From: an uncultured Clostridia bacterium
GTDB lineage: Bacteria > Bacillota > Clostridia > Oscillospirales > Oscillospiraceae
DNA length: 33,782 nt
NCBI GenBank assembly: GCA_947168005.1
Contig: CAMVKI010000006.1
Coordinates: 1 to 33,782 of the forward strand
Direction: 5' to 3'
Shown here: in pieces, positions 1-6,992 of the stretch
How the letters are laid out: each line of letters starts with the position of its first letter
Numbering within the stretch: the stretch's first letter is position 1
Translations under genes and position numbers: made by a program
The notes under the pieces: generated by a model
Databases searched by the model: none
What the model saw: only the letters and a program-made list of their open reading frames with translations
What the model was told of the DNA's origin: nothing

Positions 1-475
1 GCTGCTCAAAGTATTTCTTGCCCACTTCCATGACCACGTCGGAGAACATCTGGATAAAGCGGCGGTAGGAGTCGTAGACGAAGCGCTCGAACTTGGGGTC
101 GGGGTTGCCCTTGATCATGGCGTTGACGACCTCGTCGTTGAGGCCGAGGTTCAGGATAGTGTCCATCATGCCGGGCATGGAGGCCCGGGCGCCGGAACGG
201 ACGGAGACCAGCAGGGGGTTCTCCAGGTCGCCGAACTTCTTGCCGTTGATCTCCTCCATCTTGGCCACGCCTTCCATGATCTGGCCCATGATCTCGTCGT
301 TGATCTTGCGGCCGTCTTCATAGTACTGGGTGCAGGCCTCGGTGGTGATGGTGAAGCCCTGGGGGACGGGCATGCCGATGTTGGTCATCTCGGCCAGGTT
401 GGCGCCCTTGCCGCCAAGGAGCTCACGCATCTTGGCGTTGCCTTCGGTGAAGAGATAGACGTACTTGTGGGACAT
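1..475 (-). CDS. ppdK: Pyruvate, phosphate dikinase (N-terminal part; gene runs off the window)
   Basis: PPDK interconverts pyruvate, ATP and phosphate with PEP, AMP and diphosphate in the cytoplasm; in anaerobic Clostridia it commonly works in pyrophosphate-linked glycolysis or gluconeogenesis. Reading the minus strand from ATG at 475-473 gives [13 protein letters not shown], then the conserved nucleotide-binding segments [27 protein letters not shown], and further on [20 protein letters not shown] and [10 protein letters not shown]. All are hallmarks of the PPDK ATP-grasp N-terminus. About 158 of the usual 870-880 residues are present. A GAAAGGAG ribosome binding site lies 7-8 nt before the start. 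It is divergent from the exporter gene at 745. Family assignment is very secure; nothing can be said about the C-terminal domains. Confidence 0.95.
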   Translation of the reverse strand, partial: MSHKYVYLFTEGNAKMRELLGGKGANLAEMTNIGMPVPQGFTITTEACTQYYEDGRKINDEIMGQIMEGVAKMEEINGKKFGDLENPLLVSVRSGARASMPGMMDTILNLGLNDEVVNAMIKGNPDPKFERFVYDSYRRFIQMFSDVVMEVGKKYFEQ

Positions 476-671
476 GTAGTTTACTCCTTTCAATGTGACG
501 CGGGCCGGAGGGCGCCGCGCGATCTTCTTCTTTTTTCGAAAGAAAATACGATGCAAAATTACAATGCAATATACTTTAACATATTTTTTCCATATTTTCA
601 ACGGTTTTTCAAAAAAATTGATGCAGATGGAGAAAAAAGTTTCAGTTCCCGGCGGGAACGACGGATTGCGG

Positions 672-700
672 TTGAAAAGCGCGGCATTTTGTGGTAGGAT
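672..700 (+). promoter_or_regulatory. Sigma-A type promoter of the ThrE-like gene
   Basis: TTGAAA (672-677) and TAGGAT (695-700) are separated by 17 nt and lie 45 nt before the GTG start at 745. The rest of the 476-744 gap is A/T-rich on the ppdK side (about 530-600) and must hold the ppdK promoter, but no clear -35/-10 pair could be fixed there. Confidence 0.6.
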
Positions 701-744
701 AGGCCAAAGAAACGGGAAACCGAGACAGGAGAGGAGGACGCTCC

Positions 745-1968
745 GTGAATTACGAAAAAGCTTTGACGCTGATCCTCGACGCCGGGGCGGAGATGGTCCG
801 CTGCGGCGGCGAGACTCACCGGGTGGAGGACAGCGTGAGCCGCATGGCTGCCGCCGTAGGCTTTGAAAACTGCAGCGTCTGGGTGGTCCCGTCCAACGTC
901 CAGGCTACGGTCACGGACCCGGAGGGGAAGGTTCTGACCCAGCTCCGGGCCATCCGGGGCGGCGGCATCGACTTCGAGGTCCTGTCCCAGCTCAACGCCC
1001 TGTCCCGCTGGATCTGCGCGGAAAAACCGGACGACGGGGCCATCGCCGCCCGGTTGGAGGAGATCCGCAGCGCGCCCCAGCTTCCGGCCTGGCTGATCTA
1101 TTTGGCCGCCATCCTGGGGGGCACGGCCTTCTGCGTCTTTTTCGGCTGCGACCTGCTGGACTGCCTGACCGCCGTCGCCGCTTCGGCGCTGATCTGCTTC
1201 CTGATCCGCAGCCTTTCGCCCAAGGAGGGCAACCCGCTGATTCTGAATTTTGCCGTGGCCTTCTGCGTGGAGATGCTGATTCTCCTCTCGGCCCACCTCG
1301 GCCTGATCCATCATCAGGGCTGCATCACCATCGGAGTCGTCATGCTGCTGATCTCCGGTCTGGGCGCCACCAACGGCCTGCGGGACCTGGTCCACCTGGA
1401 CACCCTTTCGGGCCTCATCAACATTGTGGCCTCCGTCACCGGCGGCATCGGCATTGCCCTGGGCATCGCCCTGCCCCTGCTGATCTTCCGGGCCTGGAGC
1501 GGCAACGAGGTCATCACCAGTCTCCGCACCAGCGTGCCGGTCCAGATCCTCGCCGGGGCCGCGGCCTGCGTGGGCTTCTCCTTCTGGTTCCGCCTTCGGG
1601 GGCTCAAGATCCTGTGGTGCGCCCTGGGCGGCATGCTCTGCTGGGGGGTCTATCTGGCATCCTACAACTTCCTCTATCCCACGGTCTTCGGCTCGACCAT
1701 CCTGGCCTCGGTGGTCTGCGGCCTCTACGGCCAGGTCCTGGCCCGGCTCAACCGGGCCCCCGCCACGATCTTCACCACCATCTGTCTGCTGCCGCTGATC
1801 CCCGGCTCGTCGCTGTACTACGCCATCTACGGCGTCGTCACCCGGAACACGGCCCTCAGCTCCGCGAAGGCCGCGGACTTCGGCCTGACCTGCTTCGGCA
1901 TCGTCCTCGGCTTCATGGTGGTCGAGGTCGCCATCCGCTTCATCTGGCGAAAGGCCCGCAGCCGCTGA
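745..1968 (+). CDS. Threonine/serine exporter (ThrE) family membrane protein, single-chain form
   Basis: Predicted inner-membrane exporter of threonine/serine-type small molecules. The N-terminal cytoplasmic part carries the signature [18 protein letters not shown] (about residues 13-30), typical of the DUF1212/ThrE N-terminal domain. From about residue 115 onward there are roughly ten hydrophobic segments, with a second ThrE-type membrane bundle (DUF3815-like) in the last 140 residues. At 407 residues both halves are in one chain, whereas many Firmicutes and E. coli (YjjP/YjjB) encode them as two genes. The GTG start is chosen because GGAGAGGAGG sits at 728-738 and the signature begins 12 residues in. 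It is transcribed alone from its own promoter, divergent from ppdK. The substrate is inferred from the family only. Confidence 0.85.
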   Translation: MNYEKALTLILDAGAEMVRCGGETHRVEDSVSRMAAAVGFENCSVWVVPSNVQATVTDPEGKVLTQLRAIRGGGIDFEVLSQLNALSRWICAEKPDDGAIAARLEEIRSAPQLPAWLIYLAAILGGTAFCVFFGCDLLDCLTAVAASALICFLIRSLSPKEGNPLILNFAVAFCVEMLILLSAHLGLIHHQGCITIGVVMLLISGLGATNGLRDLVHLDTLSGLINIVASVTGGIGIALGIALPLLIFRAWSGNEVITSLRTSVPVQILAGAAACVGFSFWFRLRGLKILWCALGGMLCWGVYLASYNFLYPTVFGSTILASVVCGLYGQVLARLNRAPATIFTTICLLPLIPGSSLYYAIYGVVTRNTALSSAKAADFGLTCFGIVLGFMVVEVAIRFIWRKARSR

Positions 1969-2014
1969 GCAGACGCCTCGCACCGGACAATTCGGATTTG
2001 GCGGGTTCTTCCAC

Positions 2015-2089
2015 CCGTAGGGGCCGATGCCCACATCGGCCCTCCCGATTGACCGGGGCAAGGGCCGATGTGGGCATCGGCCCCTACGG
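2015..2089. repeat. Perfect 29-bp inverted repeat with nested palindromes
   Basis: The left arm (2015-2043) and right arm (2061-2089) are exact reverse complements separated by a 17-nt loop. Each arm also contains its own 8-bp palindrome (GGCCGATG, 4 nt, CATCGGCC), so the element can fold as one long hairpin or as two small ones. It lies between the exporter and the lipoprotein gene and overlaps no plausible coding region. It resembles REP/MITE-like intergenic repeats. It is not followed by a T-run, so it is not a textbook terminator. Confidence 0.85.
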
Positions 2090-2137
2090 TTTGATAAATC
2101 CCGATTTGCAAAGGATTCTTATTTGGAGGGGCGTCCT

Positions 2138-2710
2138 ATGAAAGGAAGACGAATTCCGGCTCTGATCTTGGCAATATTATGTGTTCTCATCCTGTTTACA
2201 GCTTGTTCCGATTCTTCTCGGGAGTACCGTCAGGCCTCACTGCCCCCGGAGACGGTGACTTCCGCTGCCGCCAAAACGACGGAAAGCCATCCGCTTCCGA
2301 CCGCGGCGCTGACGGAGGAGCCGATGACAGCGGCCGCCGAGGATTCTACTACGGAAGCGCCAACGGAGGCCTCTGCCGAAACAGCCTTACCGATCGACAC
2401 CGTGAAAACAGAGCAGCCCACGGCGGCGTCTGCGCCGGAGCAGCTGGAGACGGAAAAAGCCTCGCTCAGAGCGGCTCCGACGGCGGAGCCCGAAGAACCG
2501 GAGCCCGCAGAGACGGAAGCCGAAGAACCGGAGCCGGAAGAAACAGAGCCGAAGGTGACTTACGTGGCGAACACCAACACCAAGAAGTTCCATATTCCCG
2601 GCTGCAGCTCGGTGACGGATATGAAGGAGAGCAACAAGCGGTACTTCACCGGCAACAGGGAAGAGCTGATCGAGCAGGGCTACGAGCCCTGCAAGCGCTG
2701 CAAGCCCTGA
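2138..2710 (+). CDS. Lipoprotein with Pro/Glu/Thr-rich linker and C-terminal Cys-rich (Ada-like) domain
   Basis: Function unknown. Residues 1-22 form a lipoprotein signal peptide ending in the lipobox LFTAC (lipidated Cys23). Residues 24 to about 140 are a low-complexity Thr/Ala/Glu/Pro linker with short duplicated EEPEP-type units. The last 50 residues form a compact domain (YVANTNTKKFHIPGCSSV and, at the end, CKRCKP) that matches a small module often attached to surface proteins and nucleases and resembling the Ada metal-binding fold. The Cys plus CxxC pattern suggests one bound metal. The ATG at 2138 is preferred over the upstream start at 2027 because GGAGGG lies at 2126-2130 and the signal peptide starts there, while the upstream extension is translated inverted repeat. 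It stands alone before tRNA-Ser. Lipoprotein status is secure; the domain name is moderate. Confidence 0.8.
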   Translation: MKGRRIPALILAILCVLILFTACSDSSREYRQASLPPETVTSAAAKTTESHPLPTAALTEEPMTAAAEDSTTEAPTEASAETALPIDTVKTEQPTAASAPEQLETEKASLRAAPTAEPEEPEPAETEAEEPEPEETEPKVTYVANTNTKKFHIPGCSSVTDMKESNKRYFTGNREELIEQGYEPCKRCKP

Positions 2711-2768
2711 ACGGCTTAGCGGCCCACTGCTCTGATAACCCATTCGCAGCCTGCTCCGATTTTTCTTC

Positions 2769-2797
2769 TTGATTTTCCGCTGTGACCCTGCTATAAT
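2769..2797 (+). promoter_or_regulatory. Promoter of tRNA-Ser
   Basis: TTGATT (2769-2774), 17 nt, TATAAT (2792-2797). The tRNA begins 15 nt after the -10, fitting a short leader. Confidence 0.75.
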
Positions 2798-2812
2798 AAC
2801 ACCGTTCAAAAT

Positions 2813-2904
2813 GGAGCGGTATCGAAGCGGTCATAACGGGGCTGACTCGAAATCAGTTTGTGGGCATTCCCCACACGTGGGTTCGAATCCCACCCGCTCC
2901 GCCA
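2813..2904 (+). tRNA. tRNA-Ser (anticodon CGA)
   Basis: A 92-nt class II tRNA. The acceptor stem GGAGCGG pairs with CCGCTCC; the anticodon stem is GCTGA/TCAGT with loop CTCGAAA, giving anticodon CGA at 2848-2850. A long variable arm (GTGGG...CCCAC type) identifies serine. The T arm contains GTTCGAATC. Discriminator G and CCA are encoded at 2901-2904. It reads UCG codons. It sits at the left edge of a segment with broken genes and different codon use, and tRNA genes are frequent integration sites. However, no second copy of its 3' end was seen near the other edge. Confidence 0.97.
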
Positions 2905-2936
2905 TCAAAAGGGTACGAAAAAGATGTACCCGGCAG

Positions 2937-2962
2937 AAAGCCCGATTTTATCGGGCTTTTTT
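2937..2962 (+). terminator. Rho-independent terminator after tRNA-Ser
   Basis: Stem AAAGCCCGA / TCGGGCTTT (2937-2945 with 2951-2959) around a short T/A loop, followed by a run of T to 2962. A weaker inverted repeat (2974-2982 with 3006-3014) follows. Confidence 0.85.
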
Positions 2963-3033
2963 GCTGCCCAAAGGCCGTTTTTCGAAGTTTCAAAATCGTA
3001 GATGAAAAAACGGCGTTTTCCCTTTGAAGATAG

Positions 3034-3276
3034 ATAGGTGCGCCTGCGGCAACCCAGATCTTGGACTGGCTTATAGCTTATGGTGTCCGAGAGCTCATCA
3101 GCTGTGGCTCGTGTGGTGTGTTGGTTGATATTCCCGAAAACGCATTTTTGGTTCCTTACAAAGCGCTTAGAGACGAAGGAACTTCATATCACTACCTTCC
3201 GCCTGAACGGTTTGTTGAGGTTTCTGAAAAGGCGCGCTATGCCATTGAGAAAGAGCGTTTGTTGATAAATGATTGA
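3034..3276 (+). pseudogene. Internal fragment of a nucleoside phosphorylase
   Basis: The open frame from 3034 reads IGAPAATQILDWLIAYGVRE, then a Gly/Cys strand (SCGSCGVLVDI) and ALRDEGTSYHYLPPERFVEV. This is the central substrate/phosphate-binding part of the purine/uridine phosphorylase family. The family is about 230-260 residues; here the first 80 or so and the last 90 or so are missing. There is an in-frame stop at 3031-3033 directly upstream, no start codon with a ribosome binding site, and the C-terminus ends early at 3274-3276. It therefore cannot make a working enzyme. The break near 3030 coincides with the end of GC-rich chromosomal sequence, so it marks the left edge of a rearranged segment. 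Confidence 0.75.
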
Positions 3277-3361
3277 AAAATCGGCATAAAACATACCAAA
3301 AGGCCCTCACACTGCCATCATCGGCGGCGGGGATAATACCAAAATAAACTCACAAAGGGTA

Positions 3362-3390
3362 TTGACGGCAAATAGTTTATAGTGTATAAT
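3362..3390 (+). promoter_or_regulatory. Promoter of the MarR-led operon
   Basis: TTGACG (3362-3367), 17 nt, TATAAT (3385-3390), 31 nt before the regulator's GTG start. It is the best sigma-A match in the window. Confidence 0.75.
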
Positions 3391-3396
3391 ATAAAC
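3375..3396 (+). promoter_or_regulatory. Candidate MarR operator overlapping the -10
   Basis: A 22-bp imperfect palindrome, GTTTAT at 3375-3380 facing ATAAAC at 3391-3396, with 9 of 11 symmetric positions complementary. It covers the -10 hexamer. MarR-family dimers bind such palindromes of about 20 bp, usually over their own promoter, so autorepression is inferred. Confidence 0.5.
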
Positions 3397-3421
3397 AGTA
3401 ATTACGGAAAGGAGAAAAATC

Positions 3422-3868
3422 GTGAAATTACCATTAGATGAATCCCTTCCCGAATATGTGAATGATTCCATAGCTATTCTGGAAAAAATACTGACAAGCG
3501 ATAATTTCAGCGTCTTTGAAAGGATCACCCGGGTATCCAGAGGTGAGATTTTTGTACTAAAGATTCTATTGTTTAACAATGGTACATCAACGCCTACTGA
3601 GATCAGCGAGGCGATGAAGAGTACAAAGGGACGCATATCGGCCATATTGAATTCACTGGAGAAAAAGGGCTTCATTGGCCGGGAAATTGATAAAGACAAT
3701 CGTAGAAACATTATCGTGACGCTTTCAGATTCCGGCAGGGATTATGTGATGAAGGAACTCCTTGAATGCTACCGCATCGTGGCACATGTTTTTGAGGAGC
3801 TGGGAGAAAAGGATTCTAAAAAGTTTGTTGAACTGACGGAGCGGGTGTTTCATCTGATGAACGAATAA
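3422..3868 (+). CDS. MarR family transcriptional regulator
   Basis: A 148-residue winged-helix dimeric regulator. After an N-terminal helical dimerisation part (1-45), the helix-turn-helix segment (about 56-85, TPTEISEAMKSTKGRISAIL, then NSLEKKGFIGRE) leads into the wing (KDNRRNIIVTLSDSGRDYV), the standard MarR layout. C-terminal helices finish the dimer interface. The GTG start at 3422 follows GGAAAGGAG. It heads a probable operon with the aldo/keto reductase, nitroreductase, sirtuin and macrodomain genes and likely represses it. MarR proteins next to oxidoreductases often respond to oxidants or phenolic compounds; the ligand here cannot be read from sequence. No Cys is present, so direct thiol sensing is unlikely. 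Confidence 0.88.
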   Translation: MKLPLDESLPEYVNDSIAILEKILTSDNFSVFERITRVSRGEIFVLKILLFNNGTSTPTEISEAMKSTKGRISAILNSLEKKGFIGREIDKDNRRNIIVTLSDSGRDYVMKELLECYRIVAHVFEELGEKDSKKFVELTERVFHLMNE

Positions 3869-3876
3869 AAAATCCA

Positions 3877-3900
3877 TTGCAGGCCGAAAAAGGCCTGCAA
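3877..3900. other. Hairpin between the regulator and the aldo/keto reductase gene
   Basis: A perfect 9-bp stem, TTGCAGGCC / GGCCTGCAA (3877-3885, 3892-3900), with a GAAAAA loop. On the plus strand it is followed by A residues, not T, so it is not a clear terminator for marR. Read on the minus strand it is followed by a T-rich stretch. Partial attenuation or mRNA processing between regulator and enzymes is possible. Confidence 0.6.
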
Positions 3901-3962
3901 AAAATAGAACCCATTGTTAATAGGGTAAATAATAAACAGCAAAAACAAAGGAGAAAGATAAT

Positions 3963-4892
3963 ATGAGCAATTTTTCAAAGGACAACAGACCGGGCGGAAC
4001 CTACGTGATGGGCGGGAAAACGGTATCCCGGGTAGGATACGGCACCATGCAGCTGCCGAAACTGAAGGATGAAGCTAAGGCAAGGGCGGTGATCCGCAGA
4101 GCCTACGAGCTTGGCGTGAACCATTTTGACACAGCTGATTTTTATGAGGATGGATTCACAAACAGATGCCTGGCGGATGAAATCGGCAAGGAGAAGGATG
4201 CGGTAATCGTAACCAAGATCGGCGCAAAGCCCGGTAATGGCATTATGCCGATGATACCCGCGCAGAGGCCGGAGGAACTCAGACAGCACATAGAGGATAA
4301 TCTAAGGAGCCTTAAGACGGACCATCTGGGGATCGTCAATTTCCGCAGGATCGCACCGGGAACGTTTCCCTTAAAACCGAGCCAGAAGGTGAATTTTGAC
4401 GACCAGATGGCGGAGCTTATTAAAATGCGTGACGAGGGGAAGATAGAGGCGATCGGGCTTTCCACGGTCAGTCTGAAAGAACTGCAGAGTGCATTGCCTG
4501 CCGGTATTGTCTGTGTCCAGAATCAGTACAATATTACATCGCGCAGCCAGGAAAGCATACTGGATCTGTGCAGAAAAGAAGGAATTGCATGGGTGCCATA
4601 TTTTCCTCTTGGCGGTGGTCTGCCCGGTTCCGCGAAGGTGACAGAAGACAAAACAGTACAGGCTGTCGCAAAAGAGATGGGGCTGTCACCGGTCCAAGTG
4701 GGGCTGGCATGGATTCTGCAACACGCTGAAAATGCGCTCATCATTCCGGGAACTACATCGATCGGTCACCTGGAGCAGAATGTTGCGGTAGGCGATATCC
4801 GATTTGATGAAGACACGATGCGACGCCTCGACAGTGTTCCTCCGGCAAGAGGGATAGGGGCTATTATCAATCGCTTTATGTCAAGAAAGTGA
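3963..4892 (+). CDS. Aldo/keto reductase family oxidoreductase
   Basis: A cytoplasmic NAD(P)H-dependent carbonyl reductase of the AKR TIM-barrel fold, 309 residues. Catalytic Asp56 and Tyr61 lie in HFDTADFY and catalytic Lys85 in VIVTKIG. The position of the usual catalytic His (LVNLHR in relatives) reads IVNFRR, so it carries Arg128, as I recall is also seen in the YdbC-like subgroup. The C-terminal cofactor-binding stretch IIPGTTSIGHLEQNV (about 260-275) is typical. ATG at 3963 follows AAAGGAG. The nitroreductase-like gene follows after 9 nt, indicating one transcript. Its substrate is unknown; context points to detoxification of carbonyl or redox-stress products. Confidence 0.9.
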   Translation: MSNFSKDNRPGGTYVMGGKTVSRVGYGTMQLPKLKDEAKARAVIRRAYELGVNHFDTADFYEDGFTNRCLADEIGKEKDAVIVTKIGAKPGNGIMPMIPAQRPEELRQHIEDNLRSLKTDHLGIVNFRRIAPGTFPLKPSQKVNFDDQMAELIKMRDEGKIEAIGLSTVSLKELQSALPAGIVCVQNQYNITSRSQESILDLCRKEGIAWVPYFPLGGGLPGSAKVTEDKTVQAVAKEMGLSPVQVGLAWILQHAENALIIPGTTSIGHLEQNVAVGDIRFDEDTMRRLDSVPPARGIGAIINRFMSRK

Positions 4893-4901
4893 GGGACAGA
4901 T

Positions 4902-5555
4902 ATGACACTGCAAGAGGCAATGAAAGCACGCCATATGGTGCGGAAATATACCGATAAAGCGATCCCGGCAGATATTGCGGCAAAGCTGAATGAGCGGGTA
5001 AAGCAGAACAATGAGCAGTATGGTCTTTCCATTAAGCTGATGATCAATGACGGCAGCGCTGTACCGGGTGTGATCAAGCTGATCCTTGCCAAAGGCGTGA
5101 ACAATTTCTTCATCATGGCGGGCCCCAAAGGATCGGATGAGCGCCTTGGATACTGCGGTGCAGATCTGATGCTCTACGCTCAGACACTTGGGCTTAACAC
5201 CTGGTGGGTCGGCGGCACCTATAACCGCAAGGGTGCGGCTGAGAAATCAGAAGGAGCAACTCCGGTTGGTATTATAGCCGTGGGTTACGGACAGACGCAG
5301 GGTGTACCGCATAAAACGAAAACGGCAGATGCGGTCAGTTCCTATGTTGGCGATGTTCCTGACTGGTTCAAAGAAGGCGTGGATGCCGCACTTCTTGCCC
5401 CGACAGCACTGGCAAAGCAGGCATTCATCTTGAAAGGTGAAGGCGGTACCGTGCATATCGACTGTGACAACGGAATCTTCAGCGGTGTGGATACCGGCCT
5501 TGTGAAATATCACTTTGAACTGGGTGCAGGCAAAGAAAACTTTGAGTGGGTGTGA
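4902..5555 (+). CDS. Nitroreductase-family (putative TM-nitroreductase type) flavoprotein
   Basis: A 217-residue cytoplasmic protein expected to bind FMN and reduce quinones, nitro compounds or similar acceptors. The N-terminus (AMKARHMVRKYTDKAIP) is the R-S/M-VRxY entry motif of nitroreductases. The middle has LGYCGADLMLYAQTLGLNTW (residues 84-103), matching the GxAxxxLxLxAxxLGLGTxW helix, and then GIIAVGYG. Overall it resembles the single-chain family with two nitroreductase-like halves. It lies 9 nt after the reductase gene and 3 nt before the sirtuin gene, so the three genes are almost certainly cotranscribed. Substrate and electron donor are not evident. Confidence 0.85.
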   Translation: MTLQEAMKARHMVRKYTDKAIPADIAAKLNERVKQNNEQYGLSIKLMINDGSAVPGVIKLILAKGVNNFFIMAGPKGSDERLGYCGADLMLYAQTLGLNTWWVGGTYNRKGAAEKSEGATPVGIIAVGYGQTQGVPHKTKTADAVSSYVGDVPDWFKEGVDAALLAPTALAKQAFILKGEGGTVHIDCDNGIFSGVDTGLVKYHFELGAGKENFEWV

Positions 5556-5558
5556 TTT

Positions 5559-6260
5559 ATGGATGAACAGATCAGACAATTACAGCAAATGATCGATGAG
5601 AGCCGTTTCACATTGGTCATTACCGGAGCGGGTATTTCCGTTGCATCCGGTATTCCAAGCATGCACGGTTTGAATCTGGCGGAGACGCTGCAGTTTGCCT
5701 CCACAACCGTGCTGAAGATGGCGCCGGAGCACTACTACAGGGTTGCCAGACATTCCTTTCTGGATGCCATATTCGAAAACGGTCCCAGCCTTTCGCATAA
5801 GAAGCTGGCGGAGCTGGAGAAAAAAGGTAAGGTACAGGGAATCATCACGACAAATCTGGATAACCTGCACAGCCTTGCCGGTTCAAAAAACGTGGCGGAG
5901 ATACAGGGTAGCTTCGCGGTCAATGCCTGTTTGAAATGCGGGAAGCGGAACTACGATGTGAATATCTGGAATCAGGGGAAAGCCCCGAGATGCGAATGCG
6001 GAGGGCTCTATGCCTGCTGGCCGGTCTATGCTCATGTCGGCCTTTATAATGATGATGTCCCAAAAGCGCAGGAATGGGCACGAAAGGCAGAATTGGTTAT
6101 TGTGGTTGGTGCGATCGGCAACTATGGCGGCGTGTACTGGAACCACATCAGATCCTCCGCGAAGATCGTGCAGATCAATCCCACCCATACACAATTCGAT
6201 TCCTGTTCCTTCCTGAACATCCGGAAAAAATGCGATGAAGTATTCGCGGAATTGGAGTAA
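5559..6260 (+). CDS. Sir2-family protein, class M-like (SirTM) sirtuin
   Basis: Sirtuins use NAD+; the class M branch is reported to act as protein ADP-ribosyltransferases rather than deacylases. Visible elements in order: GAGISVASGIP (23-33, NAD-binding loop), TTNLDNLH (97-104, with Asn99 and Asp101), EIQGSF (114-119) where the invariant catalytic His of deacetylases is replaced by Gln116, a four-Cys zinc site (Cys124, Cys127, Cys145, Cys147), and VVGAIGN (about residues 184-190). The Gln substitution and the directly adjacent macrodomain gene both match what I recall of SirTMs. The length of 233 residues is normal for a compact sirtuin. The lipoyl-carrier (GcvH-L) and lipoate ligase genes that usually accompany SirTM are absent, so the modified target is unknown; the co-encoded redox enzymes are candidates. 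Confidence 0.85.
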   Translation: MDEQIRQLQQMIDESRFTLVITGAGISVASGIPSMHGLNLAETLQFASTTVLKMAPEHYYRVARHSFLDAIFENGPSLSHKKLAELEKKGKVQGIITTNLDNLHSLAGSKNVAEIQGSFAVNACLKCGKRNYDVNIWNQGKAPRCECGGLYACWPVYAHVGLYNDDVPKAQEWARKAELVIVVGAIGNYGGVYWNHIRSSAKIVQINPTHTQFDSCSFLNIRKKCDEVFAELE

Positions 6261-6263
6261 CCT

Positions 6264-6707
6264 ATGATTCGTTTAATCAAAGGAGACATCACGAAAATTA
6301 CGGATGTTGATGCAATCGTGAACGCTGCAAATAGAACACTTCTGGGTGGAGGCGGCGTCGATGGGGCAATCCACCGTGCTGCCGGTAAAGGATTGAGGGC
6401 AGAGTGCTTTAAGCTGCATGGATGTAAAACGGGCAACGCAAAAATCACAAAGGGTTATGATCTTCCCTGTAAATATGTGATCCATACGGTCGGGCCGAGA
6501 TGGAGAGACGGAACGCACGGAGAAGAAAGTCTGTTGCGATCTTGTTATCGCAATTCGCTTGAATTGGCGAAGAAAAACGGATGTGAAAGCGTCGCCTTCC
6601 CGCTGATTTCCTCCGGTGTTTACGGGTATCCGAAGGACCAGGCGATAAAGGTTGCCGTTGATGAAATCACCGACTTCCTACTGAAAGAAGATAACGCTCA
6701 CGGCTGA
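6264..6707 (+). CDS. Macrodomain (MacroD/YmdB-like) ADP-ribose hydrolase, C-terminally truncated
   Basis: Macrodomains of this type bind ADP-ribose and remove it from proteins or deacetylate O-acetyl-ADP-ribose, so this is the expected eraser for the sirtuin 3 nt upstream. GDITKI (7-12), [20 protein letters not shown] (18-37, with Asn23 and Asp33), the VIHTVGP strand and SSGVYGYP (116-123, phosphate loop) are all present. The family normally runs about 165-180 residues. Here the protein ends after ITDFLLKED with an unrelated NAHG tail at 147 because serine-recombinase sequence is joined at about 6690-6700. The final beta-strand and helix of the fold are lost; the ligand-binding loops remain, so activity is uncertain. 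ATG at 6264 follows the sirtuin stop directly and is probably translationally coupled. Confidence 0.85.
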   Translation: MIRLIKGDITKITDVDAIVNAANRTLLGGGGVDGAIHRAAGKGLRAECFKLHGCKTGNAKITKGYDLPCKYVIHTVGPRWRDGTHGEESLLRSCYRNSLELAKKNGCESVAFPLISSGVYGYPKDQAIKVAVDEITDFLLKEDNAHG

Positions 6708-6990
6708 GATGGCCGAGTACCGTATCCTCATAGCAGCGTGAAATCAGCGTATCCAGATCGGCGATGCGTTTCTTCGCCTTTTCCAGGCGCTTTTTCTCAT
6801 CGTTGACGCTGGCCTGCCAGTCTGCCCGGCGGCAACGGAACCATTCTTCTTCAAAGCCTTCCACATCGCGCCGGACATATTCGTTGACTGCCTGGATCCG
6901 TTCCAGTACGATTTCCCGCAGAATGTCCTCACGGATATAGTGCGCGCCGCAGTCCCCGCGTCCGCTCTTGTATTTGGAGCAGACGTACCA
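6667..6990 (-). pseudogene. Fragment of a large serine recombinase (zinc-ribbon and coiled-coil part)
   Basis: Reading the minus strand from 6990, the open frame gives WYVCSKYKSGRGDCGAHYIR (end of a recombinase zinc ribbon, two Cys), a coiled-coil rich in Arg/Glu/Lys, KKRIADLDTLISRCYED and LGHLSRERY. This order is characteristic of the C-terminal region of TnpX/TndX-type transposon recombinases. The catalytic resolvase domain and most of the recombinase domain are missing, and the left end is fused into the 3' end of the macrodomain gene. No start codon or ribosome binding site is present. This is a scar of a mobile element. Confidence 0.75.
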
Positions 6991-6992
6991 CG

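Noticed and set aside
598-2061. A 487-codon minus-strand frame over the ThrE-like gene
   Set aside because: Translation is Asp/Gly/Gln/Glu-rich with no family motif and starts inside the inverted repeat.
2027-2137. Upstream start for the lipoprotein gene
   Set aside because: The extension is the translated inverted repeat and would bury the signal peptide.
3877-3900. Terminator after marR
   Set aside because: The stem is good, but on the plus strand it is followed by A residues; a role on the minus strand or as an attenuator cannot be excluded.
2881-6990. tRNA-Ser as a proven attachment site with flanking direct repeats
   Set aside because: No copy of the tRNA 3' end was found near the right edge, and the only recombinase remnant is a serine type, which does not usually target tRNA genes. 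The tRNA may be adjacent by chance.
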